Below, one piece after another: positions 1 through 8,999 of a stretch of 64,000 bases of DNA. Where the stretch lies: positions 1,116,001 through 1,180,000 of the forward strand of contig JBCAQO010000006.1 in the NCBI GenBank assembly GCA_039111635.1. The letters run 5' to 3'. Within the stretch, counting starts at the first letter, position 1; every line of letters starts with the position of its first letter. This DNA is from Heterobasidion occidentale (Eukaryota; Basidiomycota; Agaricomycetes; Russulales; Bondarzewiaceae). A model generated the notes under the pieces. It was not told the origin of the DNA, did no database searches, and saw only the letters and a list, made by a program, of their open reading frames with translations. The position numbers and the translations under genes were made by a program.

Positions 1-560
1 TACAAACAGGCGAACTTCTCGGAACTTTCCCTTGCAGCTCCCTCTAGGTATCCCTTTGGTAGCTCTCCAGGCCTTATCCGATACACCACGAAGCGCCCAC
101 TTATGGTCTGGAGCATCGATATGCACCTCCCGCTCGGAAATCTTCTTCGGAAGATGGAAGGATGTAATAAATGTGACTCACTGTTCCGAGTTGACATCGC
201 CTGTGGCTACGTTCCTCGTTGGCTGAAGCCGAAATTTTTACGCTGATTACGCTGAGGGAGACAGCAAAGATCTCTACATTATTACCGTATCATGACGATC
301 AACCGAGCGTCCGCCGGGAGCCGGTGTTTTGATCATCTCAGAGGAGTGCCTTGTTCTCATGCGATACGGACTGAACTGACGACACTCGGCCATGAATAGA
401 AGACGTACATTCATATTCATATCAGGATAAGTATACACGGGACCATTACTCGTCACACGTTCGTTCTGCCCGACTTCCTTATATGACCTTTCATACATAA
501 CTTTCTTTAGATCTGTCCATCTTATCCAACATTATTGGGTTTCATGACGCATCTGTACGT
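1..560. other. No confident gene (left end of block)
   Basis: Several short open frames exist but none has recognisable protein features. In the second copy the same bases follow an acceptor-like site (a CAG near 30352), so bases 1-245 could be the end of a small plus-strand gene running in from the left. This is not established. Confidence 0.4.
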
Positions 561-1218
561 CTACTCGTTGAAGAACTCCAAGGGAGTCTCGGCTGTCTGG
601 ATGGCCTGCCAGGTCGTCGGGTGTCCGTCTGCGTCCTTGTGACCTTCGTCCGTGAACAGCGAGTGAAATTTGACATCTTCCGTTCCCTGGAACGCGCAGG
701 CGTGGTCAGTCGAATCGTTTTCGCTGCCAAGTAGATAAGCTTGTGAGCTAGGAAATAGACGCACTCTATTCGGCGGGTCGTGGATGCTGTACCGGGTGAT
801 GTTCAAACCATCAAGATCGGAGGTACAAGTCACATAGCAAGCGACGCACCGGACATGAACGAACCCTTCTCCGAGGTCATCATTGACCGCAGGAATCCTG
901 ATCTTCCCTAGGATGATGGTGCCGTAGCTGGTGGGTGCGCTACGGACTTGGACGAGGTCGCTGTTGAGATCGAAGCCTACGAGCTCTGAATCGGAGAGAG
1001 ATGACACGCGAGACCACATCTTGGGCTCGTGTTTGTCCCAATCGTGGCGAGATTTGACGATCGCAGCCTTGACGTCGTGGAGGACAGTCTGGAAGGCCTC
1101 GATCGCGTTCGCATGAGGCGCATGCGCTTCGTTGAAAACAAGTTCTTCTTCAGAGGCTGCATATTTTCCAGGAAATTAGTTGTTTTTCAAAGAAGGCTCT
1201 GTAGAAAGAGTCACCCAT
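561..1218 (-). CDS. Orphan protein of about 200 residues (intact copy)
   Basis: I do not recognise this family. The minus-strand frame is open from a TAG at 561 up to an acceptor at 1156/1157. A 58-bp intron (1157-1214; GTGACT donor, CTAAT branch site, GCAG acceptor) joins it to a 4-base start exon ATG-G, giving a protein that begins MASEEELVFNEAHAP. The N-terminal half is acidic and probably helical. The C-terminal half has a Cys pair (VRCVACYV) and ends in TPLEFFNE. There is no signal peptide or membrane segment. The start lies 147 bp from the start of the divergent eIF5-mimic gene, so the two may share a promoter. The second copy (30919-31577) is frameshifted, which makes this the better reading. 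The splice model is mine and has not been tested. Confidence 0.6.
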
Positions 1219-1365
1219 TGTGTATGCACTGTGAGCGATGGCGAGACGGAGGGCTGCACCGCGGGGCGATAATCAGTTTAGCGGTTGTTGCCTAAACGGG
1301 AACTGCTCTTTTCAAAGCACAGGCCAGGTTGTCGACGCCGTTCGGATTGAGCTCGTAACCTGTGG

Positions 1366-3079
1366 ATGTCTCAGCAACAATCCGCTGCAAAGCCTTCGCT
1401 CCAGGGGGTCAGAATTAAAGCTAGGAAAGGTGCTGTTAAAGCCCAGGCAAAGCACGAACCCACAGGCAAGTCTTTTGACTCGTATCACCCTCTTTCCCCA
1501 TCCGCCTCTGATACTCCTTTGTAGTCTTCCGAGACCAAGTATACAAGCACCTCGAGGCCGTACCTCAAGGAGACTTTGACGCCGTCGCAAACAAGCTCGT
1601 CTCAGCAGGATCTACCCTCGAATTTTTGAAATATGCCGATGCTCTCTTCGATATCCTCATCGTCGGCGGTTTGCTGCAGCCAGGTGGAAACTACCTCGAT
1701 GAGGATCGCGCTACATCTCCTTTCTCTATCTTCCAGGCGAAAGAGCCGCCTCAACTCGACGACATAAAGAACTACGTGGAGGTTTTCAACAAGCTCATCA
1801 GAAGGTGCGTCCCCTCGCACGATGTCGCATGACCACACAACGCTCATGTATGCGCACGGACGCATAGGTACAAGTACCTCCAGAAGCCCCTTGAGACCAC
1901 CTCTCTACCTACCCTTCTCCAGTATGTGAATCGCTGGGACCCCGTTCAGAAGGAAAAGTTCGCTATGGCTACAGGCCTTCTCATGGCCCAAGGCCTTGCT
2001 GGCGCCGCCTGCCTTTTGAGCTTGACGAAAGACCAGCTTGTCAAGAATGGTGTGTTTTCTTGCCAACCACCTGCATATATGCATTTCTCAAACTTCTGCA
2101 TGCGCGTAGACATTGCGGTCAACATCCTGACGCTCATCTTCCGCGCATACCTCGCGGAACAGTCGATGGAGTCGCTCGCTGGAATACTCAAGCGCGGCGG
2201 CATCAAGGACCTCTCCGCCTTTTTCCCTCCTAATCGCCGAGATGACAAGGTCCTTGACGAGCATTTCCGCAAAGAGGGACTCCCACAGGTCGCGGATTGG
2301 TGGACTAAGAAGCAGAACGCCCTGATCAAAGAAGACATCACCAATGTCGTGCGCGAGAGCCTCGAGCACGAGGAGGCCCCTTCCAACGTTAGTTTGTGAA
2401 TCCTTCATGGAATATCGGGTCATCGCTCACGGTTGCGTTGCCGCCGCTAGATCGTCTCGGCCATCAAGAATGTCATCGAGGAGAGGCCCTTGCCTGAGGC
2501 TGAGCTCATAGCTTGCCTCTGGCAAGGTCTGATGGCTGGCGTTGACTGGAGCGCTCGTGCCGATCAGATCGAAGGCCTCGCTCTTCGCGAAGTGACCGTG
2601 CGTCCTACCCTTTCTTCGCCGTATTATCGACTGTACTGATTGACTACACTTTGCTCAGAAATATGCACCTATTCTTGACCCTTTCTGCAACAACGCTAAG
2701 ACCGAAGTCGCATTGATTAATACCGTTCAAGTGTACTGTTACGAAGACACACGCATCATGAAAGCATTTCCACAAATTCTGAAGGTCCGTGCTAAAGATC
2801 ATCAATACGCGAATCGTCGTAAAATGCTGACAATGGCTTGATTCATTTTCGTAGGTTCTGTATAACAAAGATTGTATCTCTGATCAAGCTATCATATACT
2901 GGCATCAGAAGGGCTCCAAGCCTCAGGGTCGCCAGCATTTCCTCAAGAGCACTGAGACACTCGTCAAGGTCGGTTCCTTCCCATTCGTCTCTATTGGCCG
3001 TACGTGTGGCTGATTTTCGTGATCCCTGTCGCAGTTCTTGCAAGAACAAGAAGACGACAGCGATGAGGATGAGGAATAG
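1366..3079 (+). CDS. eIF5-mimic protein (BZW1/BZW2/5MP homologue), W2 domain
   Basis: Homologue of the eIF5-mimic proteins. In animals these bind eIF2 and eIF3 through a C-terminal W2 (HEAT-like) domain, compete with eIF5 and modulate start-codon selection. The assembled protein starts MSQQQSAAKPSLQGVRIKAR, close to the animal N-terminus. It continues with the conserved blocks YADALFDILIVGGLLQPGG and EVFNKLIRRYKYL, and ends in a W2 segment (YCYEDTRIMKAFPQILKVLY, then IIYWHQKGS) with an acidic tail QEDDSDEDEE. Eight exons: introns 1466-1524, 1805-1867, 2050-2109, 2388-2450, 2598-2658, 2785-2854 and 2969-3034. Intron 1 uses a GC donor (GCAAGT), the only choice that keeps frame. Start ATG at 1366, stop 3077-3079. 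Cytosolic translation factor. The family call is secure. Confidence 0.92.
1466..1524 (+). other. GC-AG intron in the eIF5-mimic gene
   Basis: Joining codons ...EPT to VFRDQ needs a donor at G1466-C1467 (ACAG|GCAAGT) and the acceptor TAG at 1522-1524. The nearest GT donor shifts the frame. GCAAGT is the strong consensus known for GC-AG introns. The same intron is at 31825-31883. Confidence 0.8.
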
Positions 3080-4263
3080 ACATTGTTTTACTTCATGCTT
3101 GTTACTTCCAGGGCGTTCAGGTGTATTCTTTTACGGTCACAGGATTGAGTTTAAGGGGACACCGGTAACGGTTGGAGTCGATAGCAGTGTATTTGAAGAG
3201 CTTTGAAGTACTGAAACTTAGGATGCGATATGTATTTCGATCGCAGGCGAATGTGCCTCGATACACGAAGTCCACTGTCGTGTGCAACTGACAATAGATT
3301 GACTAGAGAACCAGGCTTCAGCGCTTCAGCTTGAGCACGGACTGGGGCTCCCTTTTGAGGCTTCTCAATTCCTTATGATATTCGGTTCTGGCCTCGCGCC
3401 TATTGTCCTTCTAGACAATCTGCATCTACTTACTTTCGTATATAAGTCGAGCATAGCTTGAGGCCGGTGACGACGTACGAGTTTTGTAAGGTCTGCGATT
3501 CGGAGTGCGTTAAATATTTTCTCCAACAGCTCTTCTTGACTTCGCGAGCGTACGCTAAGCGTGAGATATAAGATACTCCAATCCGAGAAAGGAAGACTTC
3601 GAAGATGTTCAACTCCTGTCGCCCTGTGAACCCTTATAGTAACACGAAATTAATATTGACAAAGTGAGCCAGGATCTTCACGTCCACGTCGAATGGCTGG
3701 CTGGATGAAGGGCGCGACGCGAAATGACGATTGCCAACGGAGGAATTGGGTATGCAGACTGGTCCGATCTGGATCGTGAACTTTCTCGTCGTGTCTGGTG
3801 GGAACGATGCTCATGGAGTGATGACATGGCCTAACTAATTTAACATGCTCACCTCAATCGCATTCTGAGGCATTTTGAGGCAGACGGAGACCTGGTCTTG
3901 TTCTGGCGTACCGCGAGCACGGCGAGGGTAGCCTTCGCTGCTGGAATCAGCTTGAACCTACATAGACCGGCACGCCAAGAGGTTTGAAAGTCCCATGAAT
4001 TAAATACAACATACGATTACCCGTATGGCGGCACTCTCGGTAGTAGTACAAAGAAAACACGTCGAACAACAAGATGCGAGGGTAAGCCACTTGCTAAGCA
4101 ATAAAACCAACAGTGAATAAAGGGCGGGGTAGCTATAAGGGCGAAGAATAAACAAAAGGCAAGAAACGTTGAAGTCAGTGCAATGTCTCAGACCACAACG
4201 AAACGTGCCTTTGCGAAACCAAAATTCGCTGTAAACAGAACCCGTATCCAAAAACGGAACGAT
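3080..4263. other. Intergenic, no confident gene
   Basis: This is the convergent gap between the eIF5-mimic gene and the transcription factor gene. Only short frames occur. A fragment near 3750-3830 reads DLDRELSRRVWW, faintly like the middle region of fungal Zn2Cys6 factors, but it runs into a stop and has no supporting exon. Confidence 0.5.
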
Positions 4264-6575
4264 CTACCAAGCCTCGGGCATGGGCGCAAAGTCGCCAGGC
4301 CACCCGCTGGTGCGATTCAAATTCATGAAGATACCATCTGAGCCGTTCACAGGCAATCCAAGATCCGTCAGACTCTGCAACCACATATCACACGCACATA
4401 CACACAAAGAGAAAGGGAGAAGAGCGAGGAAGAGAGCAAGGGGAGAGAAATTTCAGCACGCACCACACGAAAGCACAGAAACCGGACGGAAACGCACCTG
4501 CTCCTGAAGCCAGAGCGGTATATCGGAGGGGCTGAAGTTCGCGGGGTTGCCATGTCCTTGATTGGACCAGGGGAATCCGAGCTCTTCGAGTGTGAAGGGC
4601 GGCTGGACGCCGGTTGGATCGACGAAGGACGGCGGCGGGAGTACCATCGATTCTGTCTGGTGGGGACCAGGGCCCATGCCCGGGATAGGTGTTGTGGTGC
4701 CCGTGGTGAGCCCAACTTTGCGCCGCAGGTTAGCGAGCATGATGCGCAGCGTGAGGGCATACCTGGCGATATCATAGAGGAGAAAACAGTTGAGTGCCAT
4801 GTGTCAAGGCTTACAATATGGGGTGATTAATTACCGCTCAGCTGCGACTTCGGAAAGCAGTTGCGCGAGCTGCTCAACTTGCGCGGTGATTGCACCAAGG
4901 TCGAGTTCCGACGGGAACAGGTTTGCCATCTTGAGAAGAAATAGCCCTGAGAACGCCGCGGTGACTAGGCTGTCGTGGACTGCGTAGCGAAGGGCGGCAC
5001 TGCGCACGCAAGCAGTCGGTTAGACGTGCGCTGTGCAAGGTCGATATTACACATACCGGTATTCTGAAGAGTTTAGGAAAGTTGAGAGGCAGTTCGTGGC
5101 AGCGTCTTTTGCCTGGAACGCTAGCTCCCGCTGTTCGAAGGGCATCTTATCCCATGACACGCCGCGCAACGCAACGCAGACGAGCCAAAGCTTGGCGTAG
5201 TGCAGCTCACCGGCGAGAATTTTTCTCAGTAAGGAATCGCCGTCCATAGTTTGTTCTACATGTCAGCGTCAGCGTCACCTTGGATATAGGACGACCACGA
5301 TAAGGAGGATACGGACGGTGTAGCTCATCGCTTTCGTGCCACCACTTATCCAGCGCTACATTGGCACGACGTATGAACGCCAGCGTATTATGGTTGACTT
5401 GTCCGTCCATGGGGGACAGGGTTTCGTATATTTGGGCTGCGATTGAGTCCGTGAGGTCGGTGCGTCATTGACGATGTCACAGAAACTCTATCAAGCGACT
5501 CACTTTTCTGCGCGATAAGCTCGACCAGCGCGACCAGCCGGACATCAGTGGGAGACGCCATGGGATGTCTCAAGAGGACACGGCAGTGTCTGATCGAGTT
5601 CTCATCGCGAAGAACGATAGGCCGGCCAGTTCCAAGGCTCATCCTATGGCGCGAACGATAATTAGCTGTTATTCGGTGGAAGGATCAGATAGTGGCCAAC
5701 GTACTGGTGGTCAAACCAGTATAAGCACAGCCAGATCCTGGACGAGACCACCAAGTCCCTCTCTTCTTCTTCGGAGCGTTTCTTGCCTCCGTCATCCGCC
5801 AGTTTCTCGAGCGCACGATGCAGGCCCAAGTCGAGGGCCATGCGCATAGCATGACCGCTGGGCAACCAGCCGTTCGTGCTCCATGCGGCCAACAGCAGCA
5901 TTCCTAGGATTTCAGCGGATGATTATCTGCTATAGAATAGACGGTGCATATATGCGAGAGCAAAGTACCTTGGACAGCTTCTTTCCGGACGACGGGGCCG
6001 AAGAGCGAGGAGCGGGCTATGCCCTGTGCTTCTTCCAAGGCTGTGTAGAACGTTGGCCCTGGAGGATTGTTACCACTCCTGATCTTCCCTGCAACCGCGA
6101 GGATCGCGTCGAACGTCCATGGTGTACGTTCCATGAGCCCTTCATATGTGTCATATGAAGGATCGAAGAGGGGGATGAAGAGGTGACATCCAGAGAAAAA
6201 GCTGCGGTTATGTGATGAGTAGCAGGTGCATGAATCGGGTACAGAACGCTTACATATGGAACAATTCCCTTGCCTCGCTGTCCGATACGAGACCCTTGGT
6301 AAAACAGATCCGTCAGCACGAGGGGGCATAGTATTTATGTTGACTGACCTTCTCAACAACGTGTGGGAATGCGTTGCGAGGAATGGGTTCAGCCCTCTTG
6401 CGCTTTTTGACTCTATAAGACCATGATGAGTTGGCTGTTACTTTCGATATGTTGATGACTACCTCGGCGGAGAGAAGGAAGGTACGGCGGCGGCCTCTGC
6501 AGCAGCATTGGCGAGGCCTTGAAGGGCCTCGATTGGGGCATTCATGGTTGATCGAGGTAGAGTGTCTTCAGATTC
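4264..6575 (-). CDS. Zn2Cys6 fungal transcription factor, truncated by assembly gap
   Basis: C-terminal part of a fungal Zn(II)2Cys6 transcription factor; the DNA-binding half is missing because the contig ends in the N gap. Exons read on the minus strand give typical fungal_trans (middle homology) blocks: ERTPWTFDAILAVAGKIR, WSTNGWLPSGHAMRMALDLG and RIWLCLYWFDHQ, then SLGTGRPIVLRDENSIRHCR and WDKMPFEQRELAFQAKDAA. The protein ends in WPGDFAPMPEAW with a TAG at 4264-4266. The frame is kept here at two sites where the second copy is broken (G4 at 4570-4573, A5 at 6196-6200). One C appears to be missing at 5278-5279, beside the exon that ends in ...ISK. The full gene is at 34621-37836. Confidence 0.85.
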
Positions 6576-6675
6576 NNNNNNNNNNNNNNNNNNNNNNNNN
6601 NNNNNNNNNNNNNNNNNNNNNNNNNNNNNNNNNNNNNNNNNNNNNNNNNNNNNNNNNNNNNNNNNNNNNNNNNNN
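6576..6675. other. Assembly gap (100 N)
   Basis: Exactly 100 N, a conventional scaffolder placeholder. The left flank ends inside exon 5 of the transcription factor gene. In the second copy the sequence continues from the same point without interruption, so the bases on the right of the gap (6676 on) are not the natural continuation of the left. Confidence 0.98.
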
Positions 6676-7189
6676 GACGCGTCTCGGTATCGTGATTGAT
6701 GAACGGGAGGGCTTGCGAGTCGTCTTGGCGTCCCAGAGATGGGGAAACGTCACTCTCCACGCGTGAGTACGGCCTTGAGAGAGAGTGATCTCACTCTGAT
6801 CGTGGATGGCGGGACGTCAAAGCCGCATGGGCCGAAACTGGAACATCACGACCTGAAGCAGTGAGTATTCGCCACCATTTTTCACCTTGATATCACGCTG
6901 AAAATATTGCATAGCATTGGGAGTACGCTACGTGAAGTCTACGCCTGGGACTTGTCCATGTTCGCGAGCGAGCGACCACAGATACATGGCAACCTGGTGT
7001 GAATGACGGGCTCTTTGTTACCTCGATCGATGTTAAGTTGCACGATGATTTCTTGTTCTCGCTTGGCCCCTGCGCGGCTGCCATATCATTACTGGGATGC
7101 CGTTCACACATGCCAGTCACTGGGGAAACTAACAATTCATTGCGTGCAAGTGGTCCACTGCTAAGTATGTATGTACAGGAGGCTATCGA
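6676..7189 (+). other. Unresolved sequence with an exon-like fragment
   Basis: Right after the gap a plus frame reads TRLGIVIDEREGLRVVLASQ up to a clean GTGAGT donor near 6761, and a second GTGAGT occurs near 6869. These could be exons of a small gene whose start is lost in the gap. I could not chain them into a protein and name no family. Confidence 0.3.
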
Positions 7190-8360
7190 TCAGCGACAAC
7201 GAGGAGGCGTACACGGTGGCGGCGCGAAAACGGCGGCAGTGTCGACGGATACGAGAGCGGCGGGAGAGGGCCGATGACGAGAGAAGTGGGCGGCAGCGCC
7301 GAGGGAGTCGACAGCGAGACCCGCCAGCGTCGAGGGAGCCGCCAACGAGGAGGCAGGAGTTGCTGTGGAGGGAGCGGCGCCGTCGACGGGAGAGTCGTGC
7401 ACGTCGAGGGAGGCGGACGTCATCGTCGAGGGAGGCGGGCGTTGTCGTGGAGGAGGAGAGATGAGTCGCCGTCGATGGAGCGGCGTCGTCCAGGCGGCGT
7501 AGTCCAGACGGCATCGTCCAGGCGCCGTGGTCCAGGCCGTGGTCCAGGCGGGGACATGGTCGGAGCGTGCAGGCGGCGGGGTCGAGGGAGCGGGCAGGGT
7601 CCAGTGAGGCGGCCGCGTCGTAGAGGGTGCCGGGCGTCCAGGCGGCGTCGTCGACGAGGAGCCGACAGGGTCTAGTGAGGCGGCCGCGTCGTCGAGGGCG
7701 GACGACGAGGCGTCGAGGGAGCCGTCGGTGAGGCGCGGCCGAGTCGGCGTCGTCCAGGCGGGGGCGTGCAGGCGGCGGGGTGGAGGGAGCGGGCAGCGTT
7801 CAGCGAGGCGGCCGCATCGTCGAGAGCCGGATGACGAGGCGTCGAGGGAGCCGTCGGTGAGGCGCGGCCGAGTCGGCGTCGTCCAGGCGGGGGCGTGCAG
7901 GCGGCGGGGTGGAGGGAGCGGGCAGCGTTCAGCGAGGCGGCCGCGTCTTCGAGGGAGCCGCCAGGCGGCGGCGTCCAGGCGGCGTCGTCCAGGCCGTCGT
8001 CCAGGTGGGGGCGTGGTCGGGGCGTGCAGGCGGCGGGGTCGAGGGAGCGGGCAGGGTCCAGCGAGGCGGCCGCATCGTCGAGAGCCGGATGACGAGGCGT
8101 CGAGGGAGCCGTCGGTGAGGCGCGGCCGAGTCGGTGTCGTCCAGGCCGTCGTCCAGGCGGGGGCATGCAGGCGGCGGGGTCGAGGGAGCCAGGTGCGTGG
8201 TCGAGGGAGATGAGGGCGACGTGAGAGACGAGGGCGGCATCGTAGCCGTCATCCTCGTTTGGGACGGGGTGGAAGAGGAGGCCGCGGTGGGGGAGGCGTC
8301 CAGGAGGTGCCGTCGTCGTCAAGGGAGAGGTGACGTCGAGGACGAGGCGAGGGCGCTTGC
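7190..8360. repeat. GC-rich minisatellite, 129-bp period
   Basis: A strongly purine/GC-biased stretch built from imperfect units. The core GTCGAGGGAGCCGTCGG recurs at about 7711, 7840 and 8098, spacings of 129 and 258 (2 x 129). Shorter CAGGCGGCGTCGTC motifs fill the intervals. Because 129 is a multiple of three, several frames stay open on both strands. The longest, on the minus strand (7672-8322), would be a Pro/Ala/Arg/Ser-rich 43-residue repeat without an ATG start. I treat it as non-coding low-complexity DNA. Its composition differs sharply from its flanks. Confidence 0.8.
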
Positions 8361-8462
8361 GAGGCCGGGCCGACGTTAAGAAGAAGGCGTCGGGGAGGGC
8401 TGTGACGCGTCAGCGTAGCGTACTTGTTATGAGCAGTTATAATAATTAGCGGCTGTTATTGC

Positions 8463-8545
8463 ATAGATCGTATGGGCGAACGGTCTAGTCAAGGTGATGT
8501 CGAGGTGTCCACGGGGTTTGATGTTCGATTCCCGGTCTTTGCTGT
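8463..8545 (+). other. tRNA-like remnant or SINE-head candidate
   Basis: About 82 bases carry an A-box-like CGGTCTAGTC and a B-box-like ATGTTCGATTCCC, similar to tRNA-Asp/Glu. The flanks GCATAGA and TCTTTGC pair with one mismatch as an acceptor stem would. The T-stem bases do not pair, so it is not a functional tRNA. It may be a decayed tRNA or a tRNA-derived SINE head. Confidence 0.25.
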
Positions 8546-8820
8546 ATTTTGTAGCAGCTAGCAATCATTACTAATCACTCAGACACATCCGAGCTCGGAT
8601 ATATCCGAGGTGGCTGCCTCTGTTGGGATTCCAAATTGTCGGAGATTTCCGATTACACACCTGGGACACTTTGACCGCCATAGCCACTGCAGTGACTAGT
8701 GACTCGGCGAGCCTCAGGCTACCAGCATCCTCATCATCCCCGTATCTCCATCTGCCGAATTCCCAAACTCCTTTCAAGATTGCACTAGATTTGCTAGTAG
8801 TATAACCACTCTCCGTCCGC

Positions 8821-8880
8821 TTGCTCATTGCAGGTGACTGGATTTTGAGTGCACCGTCATCCTTCCTTGCTCATTGCAGG
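8821..8880 (+). repeat. Direct-repeat pair TTGCTCATTGCAGG (copy A)
   Basis: The 14-mer occurs at 8821-8834 and 8867-8880, 46 bp apart. The same pair recurs at 14826 and 14868. Both pairs follow a similar CTCCG-rich lead-in and lie upstream of plus-strand genes, so they may belong to a dispersed repeat or a shared promoter module. Confidence 0.6.
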
Positions 8881-8999
8881 GTCGTTGGACATCAAGTCGA
8901 GTCCTACGTTATTATTGCTCATACTACTAGGTCAGTTCGCATCGCCGTGTTTTTCTTGTTCCTCCATTGGTTTACTGTCTCATTGGGCACGTTGCAGCC

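Larger units (their letters stand above)
1..6575. repeat. First copy of a 6.57-kb near-identical duplication
   Basis: This block matches 30360-36932 along its whole length with about a dozen differences. Most are single-base changes in homopolymer length: near 9 (GG/G), 805 (A3/A4), 2995 (GG/G), 3127 (T4/T3), 3800 (G3/G2), 4123 (G4/G5), 4570 (G4/G3) and 6196 (A5/A4), plus a messy cluster at 5266-5310. The match starts at base 1 and ends exactly at the N gap. It carries an orphan gene, the eIF5-mimic gene and a truncated transcription factor gene. The pattern fits a redundant contig or second haplotype better than a biological duplication. Confidence 0.95.
8361..8999. other. Gene-free upstream region with tRNA-like and short direct repeats
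   Basis: No coding frame is supported. It contains a tRNA-like stretch (8463-8545) and a pair of TTGCTCATTGCAGG repeats (8821 and 8867) shortly before the start of the next gene. Confidence 0.5.

Noticed and set aside
3740..3835. Fragment DLDRELSRRVWW resembling a fungal transcription factor middle region
   Set aside because: Short, followed by a stop, no splice link, and the second copy differs by one G in it. Not enough for a pseudogene call.
7672..8322. 216-codon minus-strand frame in the GC-rich repeat
   Set aside because: No ATG start, low complexity, and several other frames on both strands are also open there. This is an effect of composition and of the period being divisible by three.
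8463..8545. Functional tRNA gene
   Set aside because: T-stem cannot form and the acceptor stem has a mismatch; kept only as a tRNA-like remnant.
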